A stretch of 64,000 nt of DNA from an uncultured Acetatifactor sp. (GCA_910585015.1 CAJUCT010000026.1:1-64000), one strand, 5' to 3'; shown: positions 34,351 through 42,650, numbered from the stretch's first letter. The notes: generated from the letters alone by a model not told the origin. Numbers and translations: made by a program.

Positions 34351-35922
34351 TTACAGGCTCAAGTCCGCAATCTGCCCCCGAATCTGATTCTGCCGCTCCG
34401 AAAGCATCAGATCCTGGCTGAAGCGCTGGTAATCCGGACTGCCAAAGGCGGCGATAAACCCTGCCCCCGCACTGCTCACCGTCAGTTCCGTCACCAAAAT
34501 CAACATCTCATTGCCTTCCCCAAACGCTTCCTGGGCAAACACAAAGAGATGGTGCAGTTCTTCCTGTACCCGCTCTGTCTCCCGCTCGACGGCAGATACC
34601 GCCGCCTCATACTGGCTTCTGACCAGCGCGAACGCCCTTTCCCCGTAGTAGTTCTCTCCGGACCAGACATCCCCCAGGCTCCCCTGCAGAGACACATCGC
34701 TGCCCACCGCTCCCATCACCACCGCTTTTCTGGCCTGTTCCAGAAACCGCAGCACTCTCTTGTGCTTCCGATGCTCCTCCTTGGACAGGGAGCCGGCCCT
34801 GTCCTGGGCAAACATCTGACTGCGCCTCTTCTCCTCCAGTTCCTCCATATAGGCCACTATGTCTTTATCCTGGTCGTCTCCCGTGGCCATCTTCTTCACT
34901 GCCAGCAGCAGCATGCGGGTGTCCGTGAGATAGGCCGCCTGCTCCATAATCTCCTGCATATCCGCCAACATCCGATCCAACAGCATTCCCACCAGGGACA
35001 GCCTCTCGTCAAAACCCGCCGCCTTGGCCCGGGCGATGGCCTGCACGGTGGGTCTGCCCTCCAGAATCTCCTGTATCCGGTAATCCTTTTTGTATTTCCG
35101 GTATAAGTCATAATATGCGGTAAATTCCTTCACAATCCGCTCATTGCGGATATATTGGCCCACCAGGGTCTCGTCCACCGTCAGACTCTCCTCCTCATAG
35201 TGGCAGAGTATCTCCGACAGGTCCTCCCAGCCTCTGGCTGTCACATAGCTGCGCCCCTTGGCCGTGATCTCCATATGGTAAAAATATTCCTTTTTCAAGT
35301 CCAGAAAGTTCAGCACCGCACTGTGCAGGTGACGCTCCAGCGCATACTCCTTCCAGGTGCGAAAATCCGCCTCCACCTCCATAACCTTCAGCCGATCCAT
35401 GGTCACCACGTCAAATTCCCGCACGGACTTATTGTACTCCGGCGGATTGCCCGCGGTGACAATGACCCATCCCTCCGGCACCCGGTGCCTCCCGAAGATC
35501 TTATACTGCAAAAACTGCAGCATGGCCGGGGCCAGGGTCTCGGACACACAGTTGATCTCATCCAGAAAAAGTATCCCCTCCCGGATGCCGCTCTCCTCCA
35601 TGGTCTCATAGATGGCAGAGATAATCTCGCTCATGGTATACTCGGAGATGTCATACTCCCTGCCGCCATAGGTCTTGTGGGCAATAAACGGCAGCCCCAG
35701 CGCCGACTGACGGGTGTGGTGGGTCATGGAATAGGACACCAGCGCAATCCCCATCTCCTGGGCGACCTGCTCCATGATGGCCGTCTTGCCGATGCCCGGC
35801 GCCCCCAGCAGGAAGATGGGCCGCTGGCGCACCACCGGGATGCAATACTCCCCAAACTCATCTTTTTTCAGATAAATATTTATGGAGTTTTTGATATACT
35901 CCTTCGCCTGTCTTATGTTCAT
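34351..35922 (-). CDS. MoxR-type AAA+ ATPase
   Basis: Cytoplasmic chaperone-like ATPase that usually activates a VWA partner. The 523-residue protein has the Walker A GAPGIGKTAIME (residues about 42-53), the Walker B GILFLDEINCV, a sensor 1 region VTAGNPPEYN and a sensor 2-type Arg in the helical lid. The C-terminal 150 residues are helical and less conserved. The ATG at 35922 has GAGG nine bases away. It follows the VWA gene by 16 bases and precedes the LRR gene, forming one cluster. Confidence 0.9.
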   Translation of the reverse strand: MNIRQAKEYIKNSINIYLKKDEFGEYCIPVVRQRPIFLLGAPGIGKTAIMEQVAQEMGIALVSYSMTHHTRQSALGLPFIAHKTYGGREYDISEYTMSEIISAIYETMEESGIREGILFLDEINCVSETLAPAMLQFLQYKIFGRHRVPEGWVIVTAGNPPEYNKSVREFDVVTMDRLKVMEVEADFRTWKEYALERHLHSAVLNFLDLKKEYFYHMEITAKGRSYVTARGWEDLSEILCHYEEESLTVDETLVGQYIRNERIVKEFTAYYDLYRKYKKDYRIQEILEGRPTVQAIARAKAAGFDERLSLVGMLLDRMLADMQEIMEQAAYLTDTRMLLLAVKKMATGDDQDKDIVAYMEELEEKRRSQMFAQDRAGSLSKEEHRKHKRVLRFLEQARKAVVMGAVGSDVSLQGSLGDVWSGENYYGERAFALVRSQYEAAVSAVERETERVQEELHHLFVFAQEAFGEGNEMLILVTELTVSSAGAGFIAAFGSPDYQRFSQDLMLSERQNQIRGQIADLSL

Positions 35923-35938
35923 CTTTTCAATCCTCTTT

Positions 35939-37240
35939 TCACAGATCAGTCTCAATCACGACTTTCATGCTCCAAGGCGGCACCGGCTGACGCATCTCGT
36001 CCTCCTCCAAAAAGGCGAAGATCACATCGTAACCGGGCATCCGCTCCGGGTAGATCCCATAGCCGTCGGTAAAATAGATCAGCCCCTTCAGGTTCTCAAA
36101 CTCCCCCTGTTCAAGCAGACTGTCCACATAGTCGAACACCGGTCTGAAATCCGTGGCCCCAAAGCCCTGCAGCCTGCCATGGGCCAGAAATTCCTGGAAA
36201 TCCTCATCACAGGTTATCCTGGTATCGCTCTGCACCTCATTGTCACACTGGACAATATGCACATTAATCCGGGTAAAAAAATTCTCCGAACCCTTCAGCA
36301 GGGAATAGGTCTTGTTCAAAAACTCCCTCACCACAGGCCCCCGGCAGGAGGCGGAGGTGTCCAGGGCGATGACGAACTCCTTGACCTTTCTGGCATCCTT
36401 GTACTCCAGGGGCTCAATCAGGGGCATGTTGCCGTACCGCTCCAGTCCATAGGTATAATAGATATAGTCGAACTCCTCGTCATTGACTGTCAGATCCTCC
36501 CCCATGACAGTGAAACGCCTCAATATAGCGCCGTAGTCATATCGATCCCGGGTGGCCTCCGCCAGATTCTTCTCCAGGCTCTGGGTGTTGGTTCGGCCTT
36601 TCGTAAAGGATTTCAGATCCGCTTTCACCCGCTCGCTGATCTTTTTCCACTGCTCCGGGGTCATTTGGATCTCCTCCGTGGGAACCCAGCGCTCATGGTT
36701 ATCCCGGTAAAACAGCCGTATCAACTCCTGCCGCTCTCTGGGCGTGATAGGATTATGCCTAATATATTTGTAGATCCGCTCCGCCGTCAGAGCCCCCACG
36801 TCTTCCCGCCAAACGCACAGCTTGCCCTCTGCCTCGGCGTCCGTGTCCAGGCCGGCTATGGGCAGGCCCATCTCCAGTATCACGCTCTCCACAGCCATAT
36901 CCGCAGCCAGGTCCCATAGTTCCCGCTCCACCTTGTCATAGGCAAAGCTGTGATAGAAAATGCAGTGCAGCAGCAGATGCAGCATACTGCGGGTCACCAG
37001 CCGGGGATCCCGCTGATACAGCTGCAGCACATATTCCGGGTCATACCACACCGTACTGCCGTCCGTAGCCATACAGCCTATGGCTCCCTTGTCCTGCCAC
37101 ACAAGATGCAGCAGCGCCACATCCAGAAAGCGCAGGGATACCAGGATATTGTCCCTGGCCAGGGACAACACCTGACCCGACAGTTCCCGTATCTTCTGTT
37201 GTCTGATTTCCGGCTCCTGCGCCGCCTGCTTCTCTTCCAC
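35939..37240 (-). CDS. VWA-like (DUF2201-type) metallopeptidase-like protein
   Basis: The N-terminal half has the DUF2201 peptidase-like segment SMLHLLLHCIFYHSF; the zinc-site spacing is not a standard HExxH, so activity is uncertain. The C-terminal VWA-like domain has a metal-ion-dependent adhesion site: DTSASC, the FGATDF threonine region and YFTDGYG. Such proteins work with MoxR ATPases, and the MoxR gene follows after 16 bases. The start is GTG at 37240, chosen because AGGAGAGG precedes it; another in-frame GTG at 37258 is possible. Confidence 0.85.
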   Translation of the reverse strand: MEEKQAAQEPEIRQQKIRELSGQVLSLARDNILVSLRFLDVALLHLVWQDKGAIGCMATDGSTVWYDPEYVLQLYQRDPRLVTRSMLHLLLHCIFYHSFAYDKVERELWDLAADMAVESVILEMGLPIAGLDTDAEAEGKLCVWREDVGALTAERIYKYIRHNPITPRERQELIRLFYRDNHERWVPTEEIQMTPEQWKKISERVKADLKSFTKGRTNTQSLEKNLAEATRDRYDYGAILRRFTVMGEDLTVNDEEFDYIYYTYGLERYGNMPLIEPLEYKDARKVKEFVIALDTSASCRGPVVREFLNKTYSLLKGSENFFTRINVHIVQCDNEVQSDTRITCDEDFQEFLAHGRLQGFGATDFRPVFDYVDSLLEQGEFENLKGLIYFTDGYGIYPERMPGYDVIFAFLEEDEMRQPVPPWSMKVVIETDL

Positions 37241-37412
37241 TTCCGCGCCTCTCCTCACTCCGCCATCCGTCTATAATTATACTCACGAGCAATGAAATTT
37301 GCCGCTATGTCCCCGGCATCTTTCGCCGGTGAGACGGGTCACTTGGCAAGTTTTAGTGTCCGCCAATATAGGCTGTTATTAGTGTACTGGAAAAAAGGAA
37401 AAATAGCAATAC

Positions 37413-38015
37413 CTACCAGATAAAGAAATCCTTATCCAGCAACCGCAAAATAGCCTCCGCAAAGAAATAGTCCCCATAGACAATGTGTACCTGCTGCCCT
37501 TCGCCCTGCTCATGGTAGGCGACCTTGCCCGTGGTGAGAATACCGTCCTCCTCCTCATTCCAGTTGCAGAAATGCTCCTCCATGGCCTTCAGCAGCCGGA
37601 GTGCGCTCTGCTCGTAAAGAGGCTTTTCAGACTCCGGCACATGCTTTGCGATCTCCAGCAGCCCGCAGGCGGCACAGGCTCCCGCCGTGGAGTCATAGTA
37701 TACCGGATCCGCATGGCGCTTCGCTATGGCGGCGAAACGGGGGTCCTTGGTCTCCTCCGTGGCCCAGTACAGAAGGGATAAATTCATCAGACAATCCACA
37801 ATCATCCATCCGGCCTTATCGTCGTTCCAGGCCCGAATATAATTGCCCAGTATATTAAAACGCCCCGCCAGCAGATTGGCTGCGTGTATTCCTCTCACAC
37901 AGGAACCGTGCTCCCCTGTGAGACGGTAGTCGGCTACCGCCGTATGCATCCACATAAATCCCACATCATGATGCAGATTTTCGTATTCCTCCATCCCCAT
38001 GCTGGATGCGACCAT
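37413..38015 (-). pseudogene. Decayed GH88 unsaturated glucuronyl hydrolase
   Basis: The 200-codon frame keeps the GH88 blocks LHHDVGFMWMHTAVADYRLTG and MIVDCLMNLSLLYWATEE, then jumps after AKRHADPVYY directly to DSTAGACAACGLLEIAKH. The central part of the (alpha/alpha)6 barrel, some 100-150 residues in intact 370-residue enzymes, is missing, and so is the N-terminal region. The enzyme would have cleaved unsaturated uronic-acid oligosaccharides. The 5' end meets an AraC fragment head to head, so both were cut by one deletion. Confidence 0.75.
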
Positions 38016-38397
38016 GCGTCTCTTTCTTTACGCCCTGCTGGAGGAGACAGAAAATCCCCGGGATGCCATGTTCCCCCAATATTACCGGGCCTTCTGTGAA
38101 CTGCGCACCCGGATTTACAATAGTCCGGCAACCACCCCTGCCATAGGGGAACTGGCCGACTCCCTATGTTTAAGCCTGTCCTATTTCCAACATTTATATA
38201 AGAAGTTCTTCCACTGCTCCTGCGGTCAGGACATCATCCGCGCGCGGCTGGAACTGGCTAAATACCATTTGCAGAACAGTGAGAGCAGCATCCGGGAGCT
38301 ATCCGTCTTCTGCGGCTACAACAATGAACTCCATTTTATGAGACAATTCAAAAAGTTTGTGGGGAAGACACCCTCCGAATACAGAGAATCCCTATAA
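37999..38397 (+). pseudogene. C-terminal fragment of an AraC-family regulator
   Basis: Codes only for the DNA-binding half: two helix-turn-helix motifs, from IGELADSLCLSLSYFQHLYK to ELHFMRQFKKFVGKTPSEYR, the AraC signature. The N-terminal sensor half is missing and no SD is visible for the first ATG. It overlaps the decayed GH88 gene head to head by 17 bases, which is impossible for intact divergent genes; it was probably that locus's regulator. Confidence 0.75.
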
Positions 38398-38471
38398 AAA
38401 CAGAAAATATCAAGATAGCTCCCCGAGAGTGTGCTATCCTTAAGGTACGACGTCGGAAAGGAACTATATTT

Positions 38472-39278
38472 ATGGATCATTTGGCTCTGCTGAACCTGGC
38501 CCTGTGCTATATGGAGGAAAACTTAAGCGAAAATATCACTGCCGAGGATGTGGCTAAAGCATGTTACTGCTCGCCCTCCAGTCTCCAGAAACTTTTTCGC
38601 AGGCTGGCCCACTACTCGGTAAAAGAGTATCTCATCAAACGGCGCCTGACCCTGGCCGCCAGGGACCTGCTTAACCGCCCCCAAGACAGCATCCTGGACA
38701 TTGCCCTGCGCTATTGTTACCAGAGCAATGAAGCCTTCACCAGAGCCTTTGAATCCATGTGGAACTGCAGCCCGTCTGCCTACCGCCAGGAGCGGTCCTT
38801 CGCAGACCTTTGCCCCCGGCTGAACCCGTGGGAGTATGATTATGGAGATGAAGAGATGAGTCGTAGAAAAATGGTAGATATCAGTGAATTATATGACCTG
38901 TTTAAGGAGCGGAAAAACTGCTGGTTTGTGTGCTGTGACATCCAGTCCCTGGTTCCCATCAATGAGATTGCCCGCAAGGCCGGAGACCTGGCCATCGCCG
39001 AGACTGCCCGCCGCATGGATCAGTGCAGCGGCCCGGAGGATCTGGTCTTCCGCATTGGAGGGGACGAGTTCGCCATGCTGACCGCCAGCGAGGACTGTGC
39101 CTATGCCCGGCAGATCGCGGACAAACTCCTGGCCATGAACGGTCAAACCTTTACCTATGAGGACAGGGAAATCCCCCTGCGCCTCTATGCCGACACCGCC
39201 TGCTTTACCGAAAAAAATCTGCGCTACAGCGAGTTGTTTACCTCCTTGCACCAGACTATTAAGGACAGCAAGAGGTAA
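38472..39278 (+). CDS. AraC-type HTH protein with a C-terminal GGDEF domain
   Basis: Residues about 8-106 form a complete AraC DNA-binding domain (ITAEDVAKACYCSPSSLQKLF, two HTHs, RAFESMWNCSPSAYR). Residues about 150-262 form a compact GGDEF domain with an intact RIGGDEFAML (GGDEF at 196-200), WFVCCDIQSLVPINEIARKA matching the metal-Asp and D-loop region, and GDLAIAETARRM matching the GD helix. This suggests a DNA-binding protein that also makes or senses a cyclic dinucleotide or nucleotide; the domain is short and may be a sensor only. An AAAGGA SD lies nine or ten bases before the ATG. An inverted repeat AAGATAGC/GCTATCCTT at about 38411-38442 may be its own operator. Confidence 0.8.
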   Translation: MDHLALLNLALCYMEENLSENITAEDVAKACYCSPSSLQKLFRRLAHYSVKEYLIKRRLTLAARDLLNRPQDSILDIALRYCYQSNEAFTRAFESMWNCSPSAYRQERSFADLCPRLNPWEYDYGDEEMSRRKMVDISELYDLFKERKNCWFVCCDIQSLVPINEIARKAGDLAIAETARRMDQCSGPEDLVFRIGGDEFAMLTASEDCAYARQIADKLLAMNGQTFTYEDREIPLRLYADTACFTEKNLRYSELFTSLHQTIKDSKR

Positions 39279-39293
39279 CTGTTCCAAACCCGC

Positions 39294-39332
39294 AAAAAGG
39301 ACCGGACACCTTCAGTGTGTCTGGCCCTTTTC
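39294..39332. terminator. Bidirectional terminator between convergent genes
   Basis: AAAGGACCGGACAC and GTGTCTGGCCCTTT form a long stem with A and T runs on the two sides, serving both the AraC/GGDEF gene and the convergent BlaI-like gene. Confidence 0.85.
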
Positions 39333-39359
39333 CATTGCTATGTATGGTTATTGCGCATA

Positions 39360-39752
39360 CTACTTGGCTTTCTTTTTCAAACCGGTCAGGTACTTGATCA
39401 TCTTGTCCAGTTCTGCCTCTTTCTTGGGACCATCCTCTTCCAGTTCCATCATCCCCGCAAGTATGTCCATCTTGTCGATAATGGAATGAAAACTTCTGAT
39501 ATCCCCCAAAAACTTCTCGGTCAATACTTCTTTGGACTTGGATGTAGCTCCAAACGTTCTGCTCAGAACGTTGCCGCTGTGGGTCACACCCTGCACTTCC
39601 ACCAACTCTGCAGCCAGCAGCTTGCGCAGCACGGCCTGCACGGTGCTCTGTGTCAGTTCTTCTCCGGAATTCACAATCTCCGTGGAGGTCAGCGCCCGCT
39701 CATTCTCGTGCAAAATCTTTAATACTTCAAGTTCTCTGGGATTGAGTTTCAT
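39360..39752 (-). CDS. BlaI/MecI-like winged-helix repressor
   Basis: Dimeric winged-helix regulator of about 130 residues. The N-terminal half is the DNA-binding part (MKLNPRELEVLKILHENERA, then TSTEIVNSGEELTQSTVQAV as the recognition region and LVEVQGVTHSG as the wing), and the C-terminal half is helical and charged. It resembles the penicillinase-repressor family, but no BlaR/MecR sensor or beta-lactamase gene is adjacent. It has its own near-consensus promoter. The SD AGGAGG is well placed. Its target is unknown; the operator-like dyads at 29373-29417 are one candidate. Confidence 0.8.
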   Translation of the reverse strand: MKLNPRELEVLKILHENERALTSTEIVNSGEELTQSTVQAVLRKLLAAELVEVQGVTHSGNVLSRTFGATSKSKEVLTEKFLGDIRSFHSIIDKMDILAGMMELEEDGPKKEAELDKMIKYLTGLKKKAK

Positions 39753-39787
39753 CTCTCCTTACCTCCTTTCGTAATATTTCTACGTCT

Positions 39788-39816
39788 ATTATAATACTTT
39801 ATTCAGATTTGCGCAA
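39788..39816 (-). promoter_or_regulatory. Promoter of the BlaI-like gene
   Basis: TTGCGC at 39816-39811, 17-base spacer, perfect TATAAT at 39793-39788. Confidence 0.7.
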
Positions 39817-39845
39817 TAGTTTTCGTTTGGTATAATATGCTAAAT

Positions 39846-40288
39846 TTAAATTTTCCGTCGGATGTAATTAAACACTTCCAGCCGGGTAAATCCCAGCCGT
39901 TTCAGATTGTCCAAAGACGCCTGGATATGCTCCTCTGTATTGTAGGACGGTATGCGGGGAATGCGGATCTGTACCCGCTCCGAAGGCACAGATGCCGCCA
40001 GACGGCGCAGGTTCTCCTCAAGCGGCGCCTGGGGCTGCCCGGTGTAGGACTGGCCGTCAGTCCGCCGCACACGGAGGCGGAGATACCCACCACTGCCACG
40101 GCTTTGCCCAGCCCCTGCCGGATGGCCAGTTCCCGCTCCAGATAGCGCAGTTCCGATTCACATTTAGGGCAGGTTCCTTTACAGTCCCCCTGATATGTAC
40201 ACTGAGACACCACATAGGGGATGTCATTCTCCTCGGCGATCTGCCTGCGTATTTCCTTTAATGCCTTACATTTCTCTTTTCCTTTCAT
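39846..40288 (-). pseudogene. Broken Fe-S protein gene joined to a radical-SAM-like 3' remnant
   Basis: From the ATG at 40288 (with a GGGAGG SD) the frame codes for about 80 residues of a small cysteine-rich protein: MKGKEKCKALKEIRRQIAEE, then CTYQGDCKGTCPKCESE (C-x5-C-x3-C-x2-C). The frame then degenerates after about GGLTA near 40060. From about 40070 to 39846, in another frame, a segment EENLRRLAASVPSERVQIRIP followed by GFTRLEVFNYIRR looks like the end of a radical-SAM activase-type protein. The two may have been neighbouring genes merged by a deletion. Assignments of both halves are tentative. Confidence 0.55.
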
Positions 40289-40307
40289 ACCTCTGTCCTC
40301 CCATCTA

Positions 40308-40365
40308 AGTTCCGCAAATTCCCTGCATATACATCCCCGATAAGCAGTGTGCAGCCCCTTCATTA
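40308..40365 (-). repeat. R2 repeat, diverged copy
   Basis: Begins AGTTCCGCAAATTCCCTGCA like the pfkA copies and then diverges. It lies 20 bases upstream of the broken Fe-S gene start. Confidence 0.5.
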
Positions 40366-40520
40366 TACCTATATTGACCGATGCGTTTTCCGAAGATATG
40401 CCGTTTTGAATGTCTCGGGACATTCCGTTTCGCATTCCCTGCGCTTTCACCTCAACTGTCAGAATTTTTTGGTAAATCGTTACAAAAAAAAATTAAATTT
40501 CTTATATTTTTCTAAACTTA

Positions 40521-40550
40521 TTGCAATATCCCCGCCATATATCGTATAAT
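40521..40550 (+). promoter_or_regulatory. Promoter of the sortase gene, leaderless arrangement
   Basis: TTGCAA at 40521-40526, an 18-base spacer and a perfect TATAAT at 40545-40550, ending only six bases before the ATG at 40557. Transcription should begin at or next to the start codon. An A/T-rich tract upstream may act as an UP element. Confidence 0.75.
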
Positions 40551-40556
40551 GAAGCC

Positions 40557-41438
40557 ATGAAAAAGAACACAAGAACACTATTTATCATTTTGGTCGTGCT
40601 GGGCATATGCTGCCTGGCGGCCGCGGGCGGGATTCTGTTGTACCGCCATCAGAGGGACAGGCAGTCCCAAGAGACACTGGAGGCTCTCCGCGCCTCCGCC
40701 GAAAACTACTTGCCGGCGGAGATGCCGGGGACTCCCCCTCCCTCACCCGTTCCCCCAGGATCCGAGCCCGACGGGAACCAGGCCCAAAGCACTCCCGATC
40801 CCACCGCCACCCCGGAACCTACGCCGGAGCCGGTAGAAAATCCCTACCAGGACAGTTTTCTGGCCAACGAAGATATGGCGGCCTGGCTGGTGGTGCCGGA
40901 CACACGGATAGACTATCCCGTTATGTGGACTCCCCGTGACGAGAATTACTATCTTCGCCGGAACTTTGAAGGCAAGGATGACCAGAATGGCTGTCTGATT
41001 CTGGACACGGACAGCCGTGTGGATCCCATGACCACCAACCTCATCATCCATGGTCACAACATGAAATCCGGAGCCATGTTCGGAGACTTGGAAAAATATA
41101 AGGATGAATCCTATTTTCAGGAACATCGTGAAATGCTGCTCCATACCGAGGAAGGACTTCACACCTACGAGGTGATCGCTGTTTTTCGGTCTCAGGTGTA
41201 TAAAAAGACAGACCAGGTTTTTAAATTTTACCAGTTCTTCCAGGCGGACACCCAGGAGGAATTTGACGACTTTTACAACAATATCATGGAGTTATCCCTG
41301 TACGACACGGGAGTTACGGCGGAGTATGGAGACCGCTTCCTGACTCTCTCCACCTGCTCCTATCATGTGGACCGGGGCCGTTTTGTGGTGGTGGCCCGGG
41401 AGACCGGCTGTGAAACCAGCTATGCCCCTTTCCGCTGA
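40557..41438 (+). CDS. srtB: Class B sortase
   Basis: Membrane transpeptidase that cleaves a C-terminal sorting signal and attaches the protein to the wall. The 293-residue protein has an N-terminal signal anchor (LFIILVVLGICCLAAAGGIL), a Pro/Thr-rich linker of about 40 residues, and a class B catalytic domain. Visible catalytic residues are His167 (IIHGHNM), Cys267 (TLSTCSYH) and Arg275 (DRGRFVVVA). There is no SD upstream, and the -10 box lies six bases before the ATG, suggesting a leaderless mRNA. A likely substrate with a VPKTG signal is encoded just downstream. Confidence 0.93.
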   Translation: MKKNTRTLFIILVVLGICCLAAAGGILLYRHQRDRQSQETLEALRASAENYLPAEMPGTPPPSPVPPGSEPDGNQAQSTPDPTATPEPTPEPVENPYQDSFLANEDMAAWLVVPDTRIDYPVMWTPRDENYYLRRNFEGKDDQNGCLILDTDSRVDPMTTNLIIHGHNMKSGAMFGDLEKYKDESYFQEHREMLLHTEEGLHTYEVIAVFRSQVYKKTDQVFKFYQFFQADTQEEFDDFYNNIMELSLYDTGVTAEYGDRFLTLSTCSYHVDRGRFVVVARETGCETSYAPFR

Positions 41439-41526
41439 TTTTTACGGATATGGTACCTGCCGCCGCGCATTTATGCAACGTCCTGCGCGGGCCAGGCGAC
41501 ATTGACTCACATACACATCTTATTAT

Positions 41527-41590
41527 ACTACATAACGCCAGAATTTACCGTACTGCATTGGTTAAACGTATATGGCTGGCGTTATGTAGT
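41527..41590 (-). repeat. R3 palindromic element, copy 2
   Basis: Inverted copy of the element at 28025-28088, with the same ACTACATAACGCC terminal inverted repeats and two substitutions over 62 bases. It lies between the sortase stop and the substrate gene. Confidence 0.85.
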
Positions 41591-41644
41591 CAGGTTACTC
41601 GGAAATTTTAACTGTTAATCAGTACAAATTAGGAGGTTATGAAC

Positions 41645-42568
41645 ATGAAAAGACTAAAAACCCTTGTTTCCCTGTTGGCGGCAGCAGCCATGCTGCTTCT
41701 TATGCCAAACACAGATCTGCCGCAGGTATCCGCCGCGGAGCCTGTCACCTACTCTCTGAAATATGTGGAGGCCAATAATGAATGGCGTTACCATGTGGGC
41801 CCCTGGGACGACAACAATTCCGGCCACAGGGAACTGTACTACCTGAAAGAATCCATAAAGGACGGCGATGTCATTGTGGTCGAGGGAGGCGATCAGGGCC
41901 TGACCCTGGAGTTGCCGGTAAACCTCAGCAGCATTACTTTTAACCATTCACACCTCGCCGTCATTACCGCAAAGAGTGTGGAAAACGTTTATGTGCTGCG
42001 GGACAGTGTGGCTGCCATCAACGGCGACGTAAAAAATGCCCATGTATATGACAATGCGGTGGTAAATTTCAACAACAACGTGACCAACCTCTATATCACC
42101 AAGGAGATCTGCGGCCAGCAGACCATCGCTGTGGTGGGCACTGTGGACTACGTAAAGACCAGCGACGCCGAGAAGATATACAATGAAATGTACAATTTCC
42201 AGGCCAATTCCTTCCGACAGGAAGAAGGCATTCTGAAGACAGATGCCAGCAAGTACAGCATGGTTCCCGTTCCGACTGCTCCGGTTGTCCCCGGGGATCC
42301 GGCCGCTACCCTTCCGGTTGTTCCCGTGGATCCGACAGTTACCCTCCCGGTTGTTCCCACTGTTCCCGTGGATCCGACAGTTACTGTCCCTGTTGTTCCC
42401 ACGGCTCCCGTGACACCCGTGGCCCCTGTGGTTCCGGTTACACCTGCCGACAGCCTGTATGACGACGTACCCAAAACCGGAGAGCCCCTTGCCCTGCCTG
42501 GCCTTTTGTTCATGGGGGCAGGTATCTGCTTCGGCGGCGCGTATCTGTTAAAGAGGAAAAGCGCTTAG
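41645..42568 (+). CDS. Cell-wall-anchored surface protein with VPKTG signal
   Basis: Secreted protein of 307 residues: signal peptide (LVSLLAAAAMLLLMPNTDLP), a roughly 180-residue novel globular domain (YVEANNEWRYHVGPW near its start), a repetitive Pro/Val stalk of about 60 residues (units such as VPVDPTVTLPVVPT), and a sorting signal VPKTGE, hydrophobic helix, KRK tail. The class B sortase encoded 200 bases upstream is the natural enzyme for it. The ATG at 41645 is used because the AGGAGG SD is too close to the ATG at 41639. A bidirectional terminator follows. The globular domain resembles no family I know. Confidence 0.88.
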   Translation: MKRLKTLVSLLAAAAMLLLMPNTDLPQVSAAEPVTYSLKYVEANNEWRYHVGPWDDNNSGHRELYYLKESIKDGDVIVVEGGDQGLTLELPVNLSSITFNHSHLAVITAKSVENVYVLRDSVAAINGDVKNAHVYDNAVVNFNNNVTNLYITKEICGQQTIAVVGTVDYVKTSDAEKIYNEMYNFQANSFRQEEGILKTDASKYSMVPVPTAPVVPGDPAATLPVVPVDPTVTLPVVPTVPVDPTVTVPVVPTAPVTPVAPVVPVTPADSLYDDVPKTGEPLALPGLLFMGAGICFGGAYLLKRKSA

Positions 42569-42590
42569 TCGCTCTGTGTATATTTATTAT

Positions 42591-42627
42591 AAAAGGTCAT
42601 ATCTCCCCAGGGAGATATGACCTTTTT
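42591..42627. terminator. Bidirectional terminator
   Basis: AAAAGGTCATATCTCCC-CAG-GGAGATATGACCTTTTT, a perfect stem with A and T runs, between the convergent surface-protein and deacetylase genes. Confidence 0.95.
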
Positions 42628-42650
42628 CGCAGGCATTGATCATAACGTTT

